Under the pieces are notes generated by a model that ran no database searches, had not been told where the DNA came from, and worked only from the letters and a program-made list of their open reading frames with translations. From Streptomyces sp. NBC_01485 (GTDB lineage Bacteria > Actinomycetota > Actinomycetes > Streptomycetales > Streptomycetaceae): DNA of 64,000 nucleotides. The position numbers were made by a program, and so were the translations under genes. The DNA lies in contig NZ_CP109435.1 in the NCBI RefSeq assembly GCF_036227125.1, forward strand, positions 992,001-1,056,000, written 5' to 3'. Positions 1 to 9,011 of the stretch are shown piece after piece; position 1 is the first letter of the stretch, and each line of letters begins with the position of its first letter.

Positions 1-990
1 GGGATCTTCGTCTACGGAGTGCTCCGCTCGGACGAATGGGGCTGGTTCAAGCCGAAGCCCGACGCGCCCTCGTGGCTCGGGATCTCGCTGGTCGTATGGC
101 TGATGCTGGCCGGTCTGCTACTGGTCTGGCTCTTCCTGCGCTGGGAGGCCCGCATGGTGAAGCGGCGCGCGGAGCCGCTCGTCGACCCGGCCATGCTGCA
201 CAACAAGCAGCTCACCGGCGGACTGACGATGTTCTTCTTCCAGTACCTCGTCCAGATGGGCGTGTTCTTCGTCGTGCCGCTCTATCTGTCGGTGGCCCTG
301 GGCCTGTCCGCGCTCAAGACGGGTGCCCGCATCCTGCCGCTCTCCGTGACGCTGCTGGCGGCCGCCGTCCTGATCCCCCGCTTCTTCCCGGACGTCTCGC
401 CGCGGCGGGTGGTGCGGCTCGGTGTCCTCGCGCTGCTCGCGGGCGCGGTGGTCCTGATGGCCGCGCTCGACGCGGACGCCGGCGCGGAGATCGTCACGAT
501 CCCGCTCCTGCTGATCGGGCTCGGCATGGGCGCGCTGGCGTCCCAGCTCGGGTCGGTCACCGTGTCCGCGGTGCCGGAAGCACAGAGCGCGGAGGTCGGC
601 GGCGTCCAGAACGCCGTGACCAACCTCGGGGCCTCGATCGGTACGGCACTCGCCGGGTCGATCATGATCGCCGCGCTGACGACGTCCTTCCTCACCGGCG
701 TGGACCAGAACCCGGCGATCCCGGCCGAGGTCAAGAGCCGGGCGAGCGTCGAACTCCAAAGCGGCGTGCCGTTCTTGTCGGACGCCCAGCTCAAGTCCGC
801 CCTCGCCGAAGCGGGCACGAGCGACGAGGTGACCGAGGCGGCGCTCGACGCGAACGCCGACGCCAGGATCGACGGTCTGCGCGCCGCACTCGCCATCCTC
901 GCCTTCGCCGCCCTCCTCGCACTGTTCTTCACGAACCGGATCCCGAAGACCCAGCCCCGTTCGACAGAGCCGTATTCGACAGAGCCGTAG
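1..990 (+). CDS. DHA2-family MFS drug exporter, C-terminal part (5' end outside window)
   Basis: The frame is open from base 1 to the TAG at 988-990, so the gene starts upstream of the window. It encodes the second half of a multi-spanning membrane protein: a long hydrophobic helix at once, then about six more membrane segments, and a last one (ALLALFFTNRIPK) just before the polar C-terminus. The segment containing VPEAQSAEVGGVQNAVTNLG, with the helices around it, is typical of 14-TM EmrB/QacA-like proton-coupled exporters of the major facilitator superfamily. The family exports drugs or metabolites across the cytoplasmic membrane. The substrate cannot be inferred. An extracytoplasmic loop of about 80 residues before the last helix is also usual for the family. 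Confidence 0.85.
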   Translation, partial: GIFVYGVLRSDEWGWFKPKPDAPSWLGISLVVWLMLAGLLLVWLFLRWEARMVKRRAEPLVDPAMLHNKQLTGGLTMFFFQYLVQMGVFFVVPLYLSVALGLSALKTGARILPLSVTLLAAAVLIPRFFPDVSPRRVVRLGVLALLAGAVVLMAALDADAGAEIVTIPLLLIGLGMGALASQLGSVTVSAVPEAQSAEVGGVQNAVTNLGASIGTALAGSIMIAALTTSFLTGVDQNPAIPAEVKSRASVELQSGVPFLSDAQLKSALAEAGTSDEVTEAALDANADARIDGLRAALAILAFAALLALFFTNRIPKTQPRSTEPYSTEP

Positions 991-1025
991 CCGCGTTGCA
1001 CGTCTCAGGAAGGGTCGCGCAGATT

Positions 1026-1313
1026 CTACTCGCCCGGTTGCAGGTTCGACAGATCCAGTTCGCGCAGGGTGCTCAGCCGGGCGACGGCGTCGGGGAGGGC
1101 GCAGGACAGTCCGGCCGCGCGGAGGGTCTCCAGGCGGGGCAGGTCGCCGAGTTGCTCGGGCAGCGCCGTGAACTCGTTGCCGGAGATGTTCAGCACGCGC
1201 AGCTCGCGCAGCCGTCCGATGGCCTCCGGCAGGCCGGTCAGCCCCGTCCCGGAGAGGTCGAACTCTTCCAGGGCGGTCAGTTCGTCTCGGCGCGGATGGC
1301 GTGCCGGGGAGCG
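1026..1313 (-). pseudogene. Leucine-rich-repeat tail cut off from the BTAD regulator by an in-frame TGA
   Basis: On the minus strand these 288 bases read in the same frame as the regulator upstream, directly after its TGA. They encode regular LRRs of about 23 residues, for example LRELRVLNISGNEFTALPEQ and LTGLPEAIGRL, ending with LRELDLSNLQPGE and a TAG at 1026-1028. There is no convincing start codon or ribosome site at the front. Reading through the TGA gives one protein of about 355 aa (winged helix, BTAD, LRR). The simplest inference is a nonsense mutation in a BTAD-LRR gene. A separate gene or stop-codon readthrough is less likely. Confidence 0.6.
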
Positions 1314-2096
1314 TCACCCCGGCCAGGCCCGGAGGTCGTCCCGGCCCGTGCCCCAGCCCGGTGGCGTCGTCCTTGCCGGTAGCCGCTCGGGGAGCATGCG
1401 GGCGAACCGGGGTGAGGGCTCGACGCCCAGTTCCTCGTTCAGCAACCGGCGGAACGCGTCGTAGTGGCGCACCGCTTCGCTGACGTTGCCCTCGGCGAGA
1501 TGCGCCGCCACGACGGCCCGGTGCGCGCTCTCCCGCAGGGGCTCGGCGCGTACGCCCGCCCACGCCGCCTCCATCGCGAGAGCCGGTCGCCCCTGCCGGA
1601 CCAGGGCCTCGGCCAGTGCGTCGAGCGCGTGCAGCCGCAGTTGCCGCAGGCGTTCACGCTCCATCAGGATCCAGTCCTCGTCCCAGCCCGGCAGCAGGTC
1701 CTCGCCGACCAGAAGTCCCAGCGGCGGCCTGGCGTGGAGCGGCGGGCCGCAGCCCTGGACTACGCCGAGCGCCGTCCGTGTGAGGGTGTGGACGTCCACC
1801 CGCAGGGCCGGAGCGACCAGCAGTGAGTCTCCGCAGGCCCCGATCAACGGCGTATCCCCGCGCGGCAGTTTCCACAGGGTGGTGCGCAGGCTGCCCCTGG
1901 CGTGCTCCTCGGTGACCTCGGGCCACAGCGTGCCGGCGAGGACCGTTCGGCACACCCGGCCGCGCAGTCCCAGGAACGCCAGGAGCCGCTGGCCGTTGCG
2001 GCACAGTTCGACGGTCTCGGTACCGATCTCCAGCCGGAACTGGCCGAGCAACCGCAACCGGGGAGGAGAGGACACCAACGCGATCGCCTCGCTCAC
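1314..2096 (-). CDS. SARP/AfsR-type regulator with BTAD domain (probably truncated by a stop)
   Basis: A 260-aa protein. Residues about 12-95 form an OmpR-like winged helix (LRLLGQFRLEIG at the start, RGSLRTTLWKL as the recognition region), and about 105-235 form the bacterial transcriptional activation domain (LRLHALDALAEALVRQG, HRAVVAAHLAEGNVSEAVRHYDAF split over two helices). SARPs bind direct repeats near -35 boxes and activate secondary-metabolite or other genes. The TGA at 1314-1316 is followed in the same frame by 95 codons of leucine-rich repeats, so the product may be a shortened form of a longer protein. It is divergent from the hydrolase gene at 2348, with about 250 bp of shared upstream DNA. 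Confidence 0.8.
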   Translation of the reverse strand: MSEAIALVSSPPRLRLLGQFRLEIGTETVELCRNGQRLLAFLGLRGRVCRTVLAGTLWPEVTEEHARGSLRTTLWKLPRGDTPLIGACGDSLLVAPALRVDVHTLTRTALGVVQGCGPPLHARPPLGLLVGEDLLPGWDEDWILMERERLRQLRLHALDALAEALVRQGRPALAMEAAWAGVRAEPLRESAHRAVVAAHLAEGNVSEAVRHYDAFRRLLNEELGVEPSPRFARMLPERLPARTTPPGWGTGRDDLRAWPG

Positions 2097-2347
2097 AGTG
2101 TGGTGCTACGCCGGGGCGTGCCGTCCGTCGAGGAGGCCTCCCTCTTCCCTCAGTTTCGGCCCCCTGCGCACGCCCTGCAACTCCGTCGGCCCGGGGCCGG
2201 TGACGACGCGATGACGACGGAATGACGCCGCGCTGACGGCGGTTGCGTACCTTGGGCCGCGGCGACCACGACACCACGACTCCATCCCGTTCACCCCGTT
2301 CGCCTGGCTTCCGGACGTCGGTGAATGCTGACCCGGGCGGGACCCCC

Positions 2348-3898
2348 ATGGCCAATTCCCCGAAACTCCCCATCATTTACGTCCGAGGATTCGCCGGTGG
2401 CCAGTCGGCCGTCAACAACGCCGTGTCGGATCCGTTCTACGGATTCAACGAGGGCTCCACGCACATCCGTGTCGGACCGGACGACGAACCGGACTTCTAC
2501 CAGTTCGAAAGCCCGCTGCTGCGCCTGCACATGGACGAGGAATACCAGATCCTCGTCGAGGGCAGCCAGGAAGTCTACTTGGACACCCAGTCCAATATTC
2601 CGGCGAACACCATCTGGATACACCGTTTCTACGATCCGTCGGCGAGTACCTGGGGAGGAAATCCCAAGGAATTCCGTATGGAGGACGCCGCGGCCGACCT
2701 GCTCACGCTCATCGAAAAGGTCACGAAGAAGTCGGGGGCCGATCGCGTCTATCTGGTCGCTCATTCCATGGGTGGCCTGATCTGCCGTTGTCTGCTCCAG
2801 AAAATCCTTCCGGAGGCCGGGCGCAAGCCCACCGACGTCGTCGCCAAGCTCTTCACCTACGGCACCCCGCACGGGGGCATCACGTTCGACTTCGGCTTCG
2901 GCATGCTGGAGAGGCTGCGGGACGCGATCGGCATCAACGGCGCCGAGATCTTCGGCCAGGAGCGGATGTTCCAGTACCTGACGCCGGGCGCGACCGCCAA
3001 GCAGAAGCCGAAGAAGGACTGGGATCCACGCTCGATGACCTCCGGCGACCCGTCGTCCGCCTTCCCCCTCGACCAGGTGTTCTGCCTGGTCGGCACGGAT
3101 CCGGCCGACTACGACGTGGCGTTCGGGCTCTCGTCCGCCGTGGTCGGGCCGCGCAGTGACGGCCTGGTGCAGATCGACAACGCGTACGTCCCCGGCGCCC
3201 ATCGGGCCTATGTGCACCGCAGCCACAGCGGACGCTACGGGCTCGTCAACTCCGAGGAGGGCTACCAGAATCTGCGGCGCTTCCTGTTCGGCGACCTCGA
3301 GGTGGTGGCCGACCTCGTCGACCACCAGATTCCGCTGCGCAAGGACACGGCCTGGCAGGCGGAGGTCGGACTGTCGGTGCGCGGTCTGCAGATCGTGATG
3401 CATGAGCGCAAGAGCGCCCAGTGGTGTCCGATCCAACTGCAGAACGGGACCGAGCGCGTTCCCACGGAGAGCGTTTCCGGGGAGGACGGCGCGGACTCCG
3501 ACGGGGCGGTCCCGCTGGCGCACACGTTCCTGTGCGAGAAACTGGCCAGTGCCAACGGCTCCGGCTCCATGCGGTACGCGCTTCATCTGCGGATCCTGTC
3601 CCTGCACAAACAGGACAACGGTTTCCTGGATTTCCACGACCACATCGAGCAGACGGCGGACTTCGACGACATTCTCGTCGTCGACGTCGGCAACGAGAAC
3701 GGATCTCCCGCCCTCCGGGCCACCTGGAACTCCGCCATCAAGGGCCCCATCAGCGATTACGTGCAGACCGGCTCGGTCCTCGCCGACGAGGACCCCGAGG
3801 CCGGCACATGGGTCGCCGGCATCAGGCTGCCCGCCACCACCAAGAAGATCCTCGGTGACGACGCGCGGATCCGGCTCACCGTGACCGACTGGAACTGA
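2348..3898 (+). CDS. Alpha/beta hydrolase (lipase/PGAP1-like)
   Basis: 516 aa from the ATG at 2348. A GTG at 2321 in the same frame is an alternative, and neither start has a strong ribosome site. The N-terminal third is a lipase-like alpha/beta hydrolase: an oxyanion strand PIIYVRGFAGG near residue 10, and the nucleophile elbow VAHSMGG with Ser at about 140, followed by YGTPHGG. No signal peptide is visible, so it probably acts in the cytoplasm or leaves by another route. Residues from about 330 to the end form an extra, mostly beta-type domain that I do not recognise. The substrate is unknown; esters of lipids or acyl groups are typical. It is a single gene, divergent from the BTAD regulator. 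Confidence 0.75.
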   Translation: MANSPKLPIIYVRGFAGGQSAVNNAVSDPFYGFNEGSTHIRVGPDDEPDFYQFESPLLRLHMDEEYQILVEGSQEVYLDTQSNIPANTIWIHRFYDPSASTWGGNPKEFRMEDAAADLLTLIEKVTKKSGADRVYLVAHSMGGLICRCLLQKILPEAGRKPTDVVAKLFTYGTPHGGITFDFGFGMLERLRDAIGINGAEIFGQERMFQYLTPGATAKQKPKKDWDPRSMTSGDPSSAFPLDQVFCLVGTDPADYDVAFGLSSAVVGPRSDGLVQIDNAYVPGAHRAYVHRSHSGRYGLVNSEEGYQNLRRFLFGDLEVVADLVDHQIPLRKDTAWQAEVGLSVRGLQIVMHERKSAQWCPIQLQNGTERVPTESVSGEDGADSDGAVPLAHTFLCEKLASANGSGSMRYALHLRILSLHKQDNGFLDFHDHIEQTADFDDILVVDVGNENGSPALRATWNSAIKGPISDYVQTGSVLADEDPEAGTWVAGIRLPATTKKILGDDARIRLTVTDWN

Positions 3899-4041
3899 CG
3901 GGCGCGACCGAGCCCGTCGAGCGAGGCCGCTCCGGAGTCGGGGTCGAGCGCGGCCACCCGCAGCCACGGCCACCACGGCCTGCTCCGCTTCCGTGTGCGC
4001 CTGGGGGGAGGGAGCATGGAAGGGCAGGAGGAGGATCCGCG

Positions 4042-6108
4042 ATGACAGCCGAACCCGTCCGGTCCGCCGGTGACGCGTACCAGCCCGAGGCGTCCGCACC
4101 CACCGGTCTGCTGGACGTGCTGAGCGTGTCCGCGATGGTCCTGGACGCCGACGGGCGCATCGTGTTCTGGACCCCGCAGGCGGAGGATCTGTTCGGGTAC
4201 ACCGCCGACGAGGCGCTCGGCAAGTACGCGGCGCGGCTCCTCATCCACTCCGAACACCTGAAAGCCGTGGTGCGGCTGTTCACCGAGGTGCTGGAGACGG
4301 GCCGGAGCTGGGCGGGCACCTTCCCCATCCGGCACCGGGACGGCAGCAGCCGGCTGATGGAGTTCCGCAACATGCGGCTCCAGGACGATCACGGGGACGT
4401 GTACGCGCTGGGCATCGCCGCCGACCACACCCTCCTCCAGCGCGTCGAGACCGATCTCGCCCTGTGCGAGCGGCTGATCACCCAGTCCCCGATCGGGCTC
4501 GCCCTCCTCGACCCCGACCTGCGCTACCTCCTGGTCAACCCGGCGCTGGAGCGCATCGACGGCATCCCCGCCGAGGACCATGTGGGCCGGCGGCTGCGGG
4601 AGACCCTGCCGCTGCCCGACGTCGACACCATCGAGTCCGCGCTGCGTCAGGTGCTCACCACCGGCACCCCGCTGCTCGACCAGTACCACGTGGGCAGGCC
4701 GCCCACCGACCCCGACCACGAGCACGCCTGGTCCCTCTCCTTCTACCGGCTGGAGGACCCCGGCGGGCGGGTCCTGGGCGCGGCCATCTCGGTCGTCGAC
4801 GTCACCGAACGGCACCGCGCGGCCGCGGAGGCCGACCGGGCCCGGCGCCGCCTCGCCCTCATCGCCGAGGCCTCCACCCACGTCGGCACCACGCTGGAGG
4901 TGGACCAGACCGCCCGTGAGCTGGCCGAGATCGCCGTCCCGCAGCTCGCCGACGTGGTCGCCGTCGACGTCCTCGACTCCGCCCTGGCCTGCCGCCGCTC
5001 GCGCAGACCGGACGACGGCCCGGAGCTGTTCCGCGCCCTCGCGCTCAAGGCGGCCCACCCCACGGTGGCGCTGCGCGCCGCCGACCCGCCCGGCGACCTC
5101 GCGGCCTACGACGGCGACCGGCTGGTCACCCTGTGCGTGCACACCGGCCGGCCGGTGCTGGTGCGGCACGTCGGCGACGACGACCTGCCCCGCATCGCCC
5201 GGGACGCGGAGGGCGGTTCGCTGCTGGCCCGCGCCGGGGTCCACTCGTATCTCGCCGTGCCGCTGATCGCCCACGGCGAGGTGCTCGGCGCGCTCGACCT
5301 CAAGCGGACCCGCAACCCGCTGCCGTTCGACGAGGACGACGTCGTCCTCGCCGGCGAGCTGGCCGGCCGGGCGGCCGTGGCCATCGACAACGCCCGCTGG
5401 TTCCAGAGCGTGCGCAACACCGCCCTCACCCTCCAGCGGAGTCTGCTGCCCGACCACGCGCCGCATCAGACCGGCCTCGACCTCGCCTCCCGCTACCAGC
5501 CCGCGCAGGCCACCAGCGAGGTCGGCGGCGACTGGTACGACGTCATCCCGCTGACCGACGACAAGACCGCGCTGGTCGTCGGGGACGTCATGGGCAACGG
5601 CATCGACGCCGCCGCCACCATGGGCCGGCTGCGCACCGCCACCTGCGCCTACGCGGACCTGGACCTCGATCCCGGCGCCGTGCTCCAGCACCTGGACAAG
5701 ATCACCTGCGATCTGGAGCACTACATCGTCACGTGCCTGTACGCCGTGTACGACCCCCGTACCCGGCGGTGCCGCATGGCCAACGCGGGGCACATGCCGC
5801 CCGCGCTGGCCGGCCCCGGCCACCCGCCCAGGCTGCTCGACCTGCCCTCGGGCGCCCCGCTCGGCGTCGGCGGCGTCCCCTTCGAGACCACCACCACCGA
5901 CCTCGCCCCCGGCGACCTGCTGGTCCTCTACACGGACGGCCTCGTCGAGACCCGGCACCACTCCATCGACGACCGCCTGGACGTCCTCCTCAACTTCCTG
6001 GACGAACCCGAACGGCCCCTGGAGGAGATCTGCGACCTCCTGCTCTACGGGCTGCGCCACCCCGACGACCACGACGACGTCGCCCTGCTCGTAGCCCGCG
6101 CCCTGTAA
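4042..6108 (+). CDS. PAS-PAS-GAF-PP2C (SpoIIE-type) serine phosphatase
   Basis: 688 aa; ATG preceded by AGGAGGA at 4027. Two PAS domains (about 20-130, containing GYTADEALGK, and 140-255) and a GAF domain (about 275-455) sense an unknown signal. The C-terminal PP2C/SpoIIE phosphatase (about 470-688) has the metal-binding motifs VGGDWYDV (near 494), GDVMGNGIDAA, YTDGLVE and DDVALLVA. Such proteins dephosphorylate anti-anti-sigma factors and so release alternative sigma factors. There is no HATPase (RsbW-like) domain, unlike the related protein at 55234-57600. It lies just before the injection-system operon, but about 490 bp and a gene remnant separate them, so a regulatory link is speculative. 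Confidence 0.9.
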   Translation: MTAEPVRSAGDAYQPEASAPTGLLDVLSVSAMVLDADGRIVFWTPQAEDLFGYTADEALGKYAARLLIHSEHLKAVVRLFTEVLETGRSWAGTFPIRHRDGSSRLMEFRNMRLQDDHGDVYALGIAADHTLLQRVETDLALCERLITQSPIGLALLDPDLRYLLVNPALERIDGIPAEDHVGRRLRETLPLPDVDTIESALRQVLTTGTPLLDQYHVGRPPTDPDHEHAWSLSFYRLEDPGGRVLGAAISVVDVTERHRAAAEADRARRRLALIAEASTHVGTTLEVDQTARELAEIAVPQLADVVAVDVLDSALACRRSRRPDDGPELFRALALKAAHPTVALRAADPPGDLAAYDGDRLVTLCVHTGRPVLVRHVGDDDLPRIARDAEGGSLLARAGVHSYLAVPLIAHGEVLGALDLKRTRNPLPFDEDDVVLAGELAGRAAVAIDNARWFQSVRNTALTLQRSLLPDHAPHQTGLDLASRYQPAQATSEVGGDWYDVIPLTDDKTALVVGDVMGNGIDAAATMGRLRTATCAYADLDLDPGAVLQHLDKITCDLEHYIVTCLYAVYDPRTRRCRMANAGHMPPALAGPGHPPRLLDLPSGAPLGVGGVPFETTTTDLAPGDLLVLYTDGLVETRHHSIDDRLDVLLNFLDEPERPLEEICDLLLYGLRHPDDHDDVALLVARAL

Positions 6109-6114
6109 CCCCTC

Positions 6115-6399
6115 ATGACCCTCGTCGTCAGCACCCCGTCCGACCTGAACGCCTTCTTCAAGGCGCTGGCGACGGGGAGGCTGCTGCCGGCCCAGCAGTG
6201 GCGGCAGATGCGCGAGACCGTCCCGTACGACGACCGGGCAATGCGGCGACTCACCCGCTGCCAGAAGCAGGGCCAGCGGGTCGAGGTGCCGCCGTACGTC
6301 AACGACTGGTGGGCCTACCTGCCGCTGTACGGCGGCTACATCACCAACATCTACGTCCGGTCGCCCGACAAACAACTGCCGGGCGTGCCTCTCTGCTGA
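6115..6399 (+). pseudogene. C-terminal fragment of a class C beta-lactamase-like serine hydrolase
   Basis: This 94-codon frame begins 6 bp after the phosphatase stop and has no ribosome site. The beginning, VVSTPSDLNAFFKAL followed by GRLLPAQQWRQMRETVP, matches the stretch found after the YxN motif in secreted D-Ala-D-Ala carboxypeptidase/beta-lactamase-like hydrolases. The SxxK and YxN catalytic motifs and the signal peptide are absent, and the end (YVRSPDKQLPGVPLC) no longer resembles the family. I read it as the remains of a serine hydrolase cut off by a deletion. A translated small protein cannot be excluded. Confidence 0.5.
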
Positions 6400-6599
6400 C
6401 AGGACAGGCAGAAGGTCGTCTCATCACCTGGTCGATGCAGCCCGTGCCCGCTCGGAGCGCCGTGTCACGACATGTGTGTATACGGTGATCGAGGATCACG
6501 ACCAGCGTCCTCCCAGGTCGGCGCCCGCGGCCCCGGTCCGCCCGCACATTGCCCGGCCCGGCCGGGACAGGCGCGTCCAGGATGGAGAAAGGGGCCGGC

Positions 6600-8471
6600 A
6601 TGCCGGTGAACGCCACCTACCCGGGCGTGTACATCGACGAGGTCAAGAGTTCCGTCAGGACGATCACGGGGGTGGCGACCTCGGTCGCCGCCTTCGTCGG
6701 CTACGCGCCGCGCGGCCCGGCCGACCGGCCCGTGCACATCACCGGCTGGGCCGACTACGAGGCCGTCTTCGGCGGGCTGCAGTCGAACTGCCCGATGAGC
6801 TACGCGGTCTACCAGTTCTATCTGAACGGTGGCAGCGAGGCGGAGATCGTCAGGGTGGTGAAGGACGCGGACGATCTGGTCCGCCTGCCACTCGGGACGA
6901 GTCCGTCCTCGAAGGAGCCCACCGCCCGACCGTCGCCTCCGACCGCTCCGGCGGCCGGCAGCGAGGGAGGCGAAGCCTCCGAGGGATCGGGGGAGGGCGC
7001 CGCCTCCGCCTCCGCCTCCGCCTCCGCCTCCGACGACAAGAAGAAGGCGTCACGGAGCGGACCCGAAGCGAGCGGCGGCGGCAAGGCGACTGCGGCCTCC
7101 ACACCTTCGGGCGGGGCTGCCACCACCAGCGTCCCCAGCCTCGTCGCCGCATACCCGGGACGGTGGGGGCGGAACCTCCGTGCCCGGGTCGACTACGACA
7201 CGCAGCCCATTCCGAAGGGTGAGGACCGCAAGCTGTTCAACCTGACGGTCCGTGACATGGAGACCGGCGCCGAGGAGAGATACCTCAACGTCAGCGTCGA
7301 GCACGAGAGCCCGCGCAGCCTGCAGCACGTCCTGGAGTCCTCGCGGCTCGTGCGTGTCGGCCCTGACTCGCCCATCACGGCGGTGCCGCCGACAAGCCTG
7401 ACGCCGAAGGAGGAGGGTGCCGATCCGTTCACGGCCAAGTCGGAGGACGGGCAACCGTGCTGCTACGCCCCGGCCGAGGGCGGCAACCCTGGAACCGCTC
7501 AGGACGAACGTCCCACGGATCCGAACGCCTACCTGGGAGACCCGGCGGCCAAGACGGGCCTGCAGCAGTTGTTGAAGACGGACATCTTCAACATCCTGTG
7601 CCTGCCCGATACCCATTGGCTCGACGAGCAGTTGCAGGCCAAGGGCGGCAGCACGAAGCTGCTACGGGACGCGGCACTCAAACTGTGCGTCGAACGGCGG
7701 GCCATCCTCCTGGTCGACCCGCCCCCGACGTGGACCGGCCAGCAGCCGAACGGTGGCTCCAATGCCAACGCCGTCGGCACCGTTCTGGACCATCTGACGG
7801 ACATCGACACAGGCGACTCCGGCAAGAACGCCGCCGTCTACTACCCCCGCGTCCTCTCGCCCGACCCCCTGCGCGAAGGCGCCGTCCGTGCCTTCCCCCC
7901 GTGCGGTGTCATGGCCGGTGTGCTGGCGCGGACCGACGTCCAGCGGGGGGTCTGGAAGGCGCCGGCCGGTACGGACGCCTCGTTGAGCGGGGTCAGTGAT
8001 CTCGAAGTGCCGCTGACCGACCTGGAGATCGGACGGCTGAACCCGGTCGGGGTGAACTGCCTGCGGCGTCTGCCGGCCGCCGGACCGGTCGCCTGGGGAG
8101 CCCGCACCCTGCGCGGCTCCGACCGGCTCGCGGACGAGTGGAAGTACCTCCCGGTGCGCCGGCTGGCCCTCTTCATCGAGGAGAGCCTGTTCCGGGGCAC
8201 GCAGTGGGTGGTGTTCGAGCCGAACGACGAACCGCTGTGGGCGTCGGTCCGGCTGAACGTCGGTGCCTTCATGAACTCGCTGTTTCGCGCGGGAGCGTTC
8301 CAGGGCCGGACTCCCCAGGAGGCCTACCTGGTCAAGTGCGACAAGGACACCAACCCGCAGAACGACATCGACCGCGGCATCGTGAACATCCACGTGGGCT
8401 TCGCCCCGCTGAAACCCGCGGAGTTCGTGATCGTGCACATCCAGCAACTCGCCGGACAGATCCAGGTCTAG
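6600..8471 (+). CDS. Contractile injection system tail sheath protein
   Basis: 623 aa from the ATG at 6600; a purine-rich site (GGAGAAAGG) lies about 8 bp before it. The N-terminus YPGVYIDEV and FVGYAPRGPADRP, and the C-terminal part (EESLFRGTQWVVFEPNDEPL, ending FVIVHIQQLAG), are characteristic of phage/eCIS sheaths. Sheath subunits form the contractile outer cylinder that drives the inner tube into a target. Residues about 100-177 are a low-complexity insert rich in Ala, Ser, Gly and Glu, encoded partly by five GCCTCC repeats; it should sit on the outer surface. First gene of the operon, followed 14 bp later by the tube gene. It is the only sheath gene in the window, while many eCIS have two or three. 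Confidence 0.93.
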   Translation: MPVNATYPGVYIDEVKSSVRTITGVATSVAAFVGYAPRGPADRPVHITGWADYEAVFGGLQSNCPMSYAVYQFYLNGGSEAEIVRVVKDADDLVRLPLGTSPSSKEPTARPSPPTAPAAGSEGGEASEGSGEGAASASASASASDDKKKASRSGPEASGGGKATAASTPSGGAATTSVPSLVAAYPGRWGRNLRARVDYDTQPIPKGEDRKLFNLTVRDMETGAEERYLNVSVEHESPRSLQHVLESSRLVRVGPDSPITAVPPTSLTPKEEGADPFTAKSEDGQPCCYAPAEGGNPGTAQDERPTDPNAYLGDPAAKTGLQQLLKTDIFNILCLPDTHWLDEQLQAKGGSTKLLRDAALKLCVERRAILLVDPPPTWTGQQPNGGSNANAVGTVLDHLTDIDTGDSGKNAAVYYPRVLSPDPLREGAVRAFPPCGVMAGVLARTDVQRGVWKAPAGTDASLSGVSDLEVPLTDLEIGRLNPVGVNCLRRLPAAGPVAWGARTLRGSDRLADEWKYLPVRRLALFIEESLFRGTQWVVFEPNDEPLWASVRLNVGAFMNSLFRAGAFQGRTPQEAYLVKCDKDTNPQNDIDRGIVNIHVGFAPLKPAEFVIVHIQQLAGQIQV

Positions 8472-8485
8472 GAGGAGGACGACCG

Positions 8486-9007
8486 ATGCCGGAAGTCACG
8501 CGCCGGGACCCCTTCAAGAACTTCCGCTTCCGGGTGAAGTTCAGCGGGGAGACCGCCTATATCGCCGGAATCAGCAAGGTCAGCGGCCTCAAACGCACCA
8601 CCGAGGTCATCCGGCACCGCGACGGCGGCGACCCGGGCACCAGCCGCAAGCTCCCCGGCCGCACCGAGTACGAGGCCATCACCCTGGAGCGCGGCTGCAC
8701 CATCGACACCGCCTTCGAGGAGTGGGCCAACCGGGTCTGGAGCCTGAAGAACTCGGCGGGCGGCCTGGAGACCTCCCTGAAGGACTTCAGACGGGACCTC
8801 GTCATCGACGTCTTCGACGAGGGCGGCCAGCAGGTGCTGTCCTACTCCGTCCACGAGGCCTGGGTCTCCGAGTACCAGGGGCTTCCCGAACTCGACGCCG
8901 GGTCCAACGCCGTCGCCTTCGAGCACATCAAGGTGGAGCACCACGGCTGGGTGCGGGAGCACACCAACGCGCCGCAGGACTCGCAGTTCAGCGACACCGC
9001 CGGGTGA
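8486..9007 (+). CDS. Contractile injection system inner tube protein (gp19/Hcp-like)
   Basis: 173 aa; strong ribosome site GGAGGAGG at 8471-8478. The start (DPFKNFRFRVKFSGE, then YIAGISKVSGLKRTTEVI) and the end (NAVAFEHIKVEHHGW) are typical of the T4 gp19-like tube family, a beta-barrel that stacks as hexameric rings inside the sheath. The length is usual for the family. Only one tube gene is present. It is placed between the sheath gene and the gp26-like gene, as in other eCIS loci. Confidence 0.93.
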   Translation: MPEVTRRDPFKNFRFRVKFSGETAYIAGISKVSGLKRTTEVIRHRDGGDPGTSRKLPGRTEYEAITLERGCTIDTAFEEWANRVWSLKNSAGGLETSLKDFRRDLVIDVFDEGGQQVLSYSVHEAWVSEYQGLPELDAGSNAVAFEHIKVEHHGWVREHTNAPQDSQFSDTAG

Positions 9008-9011
9008 CCGC

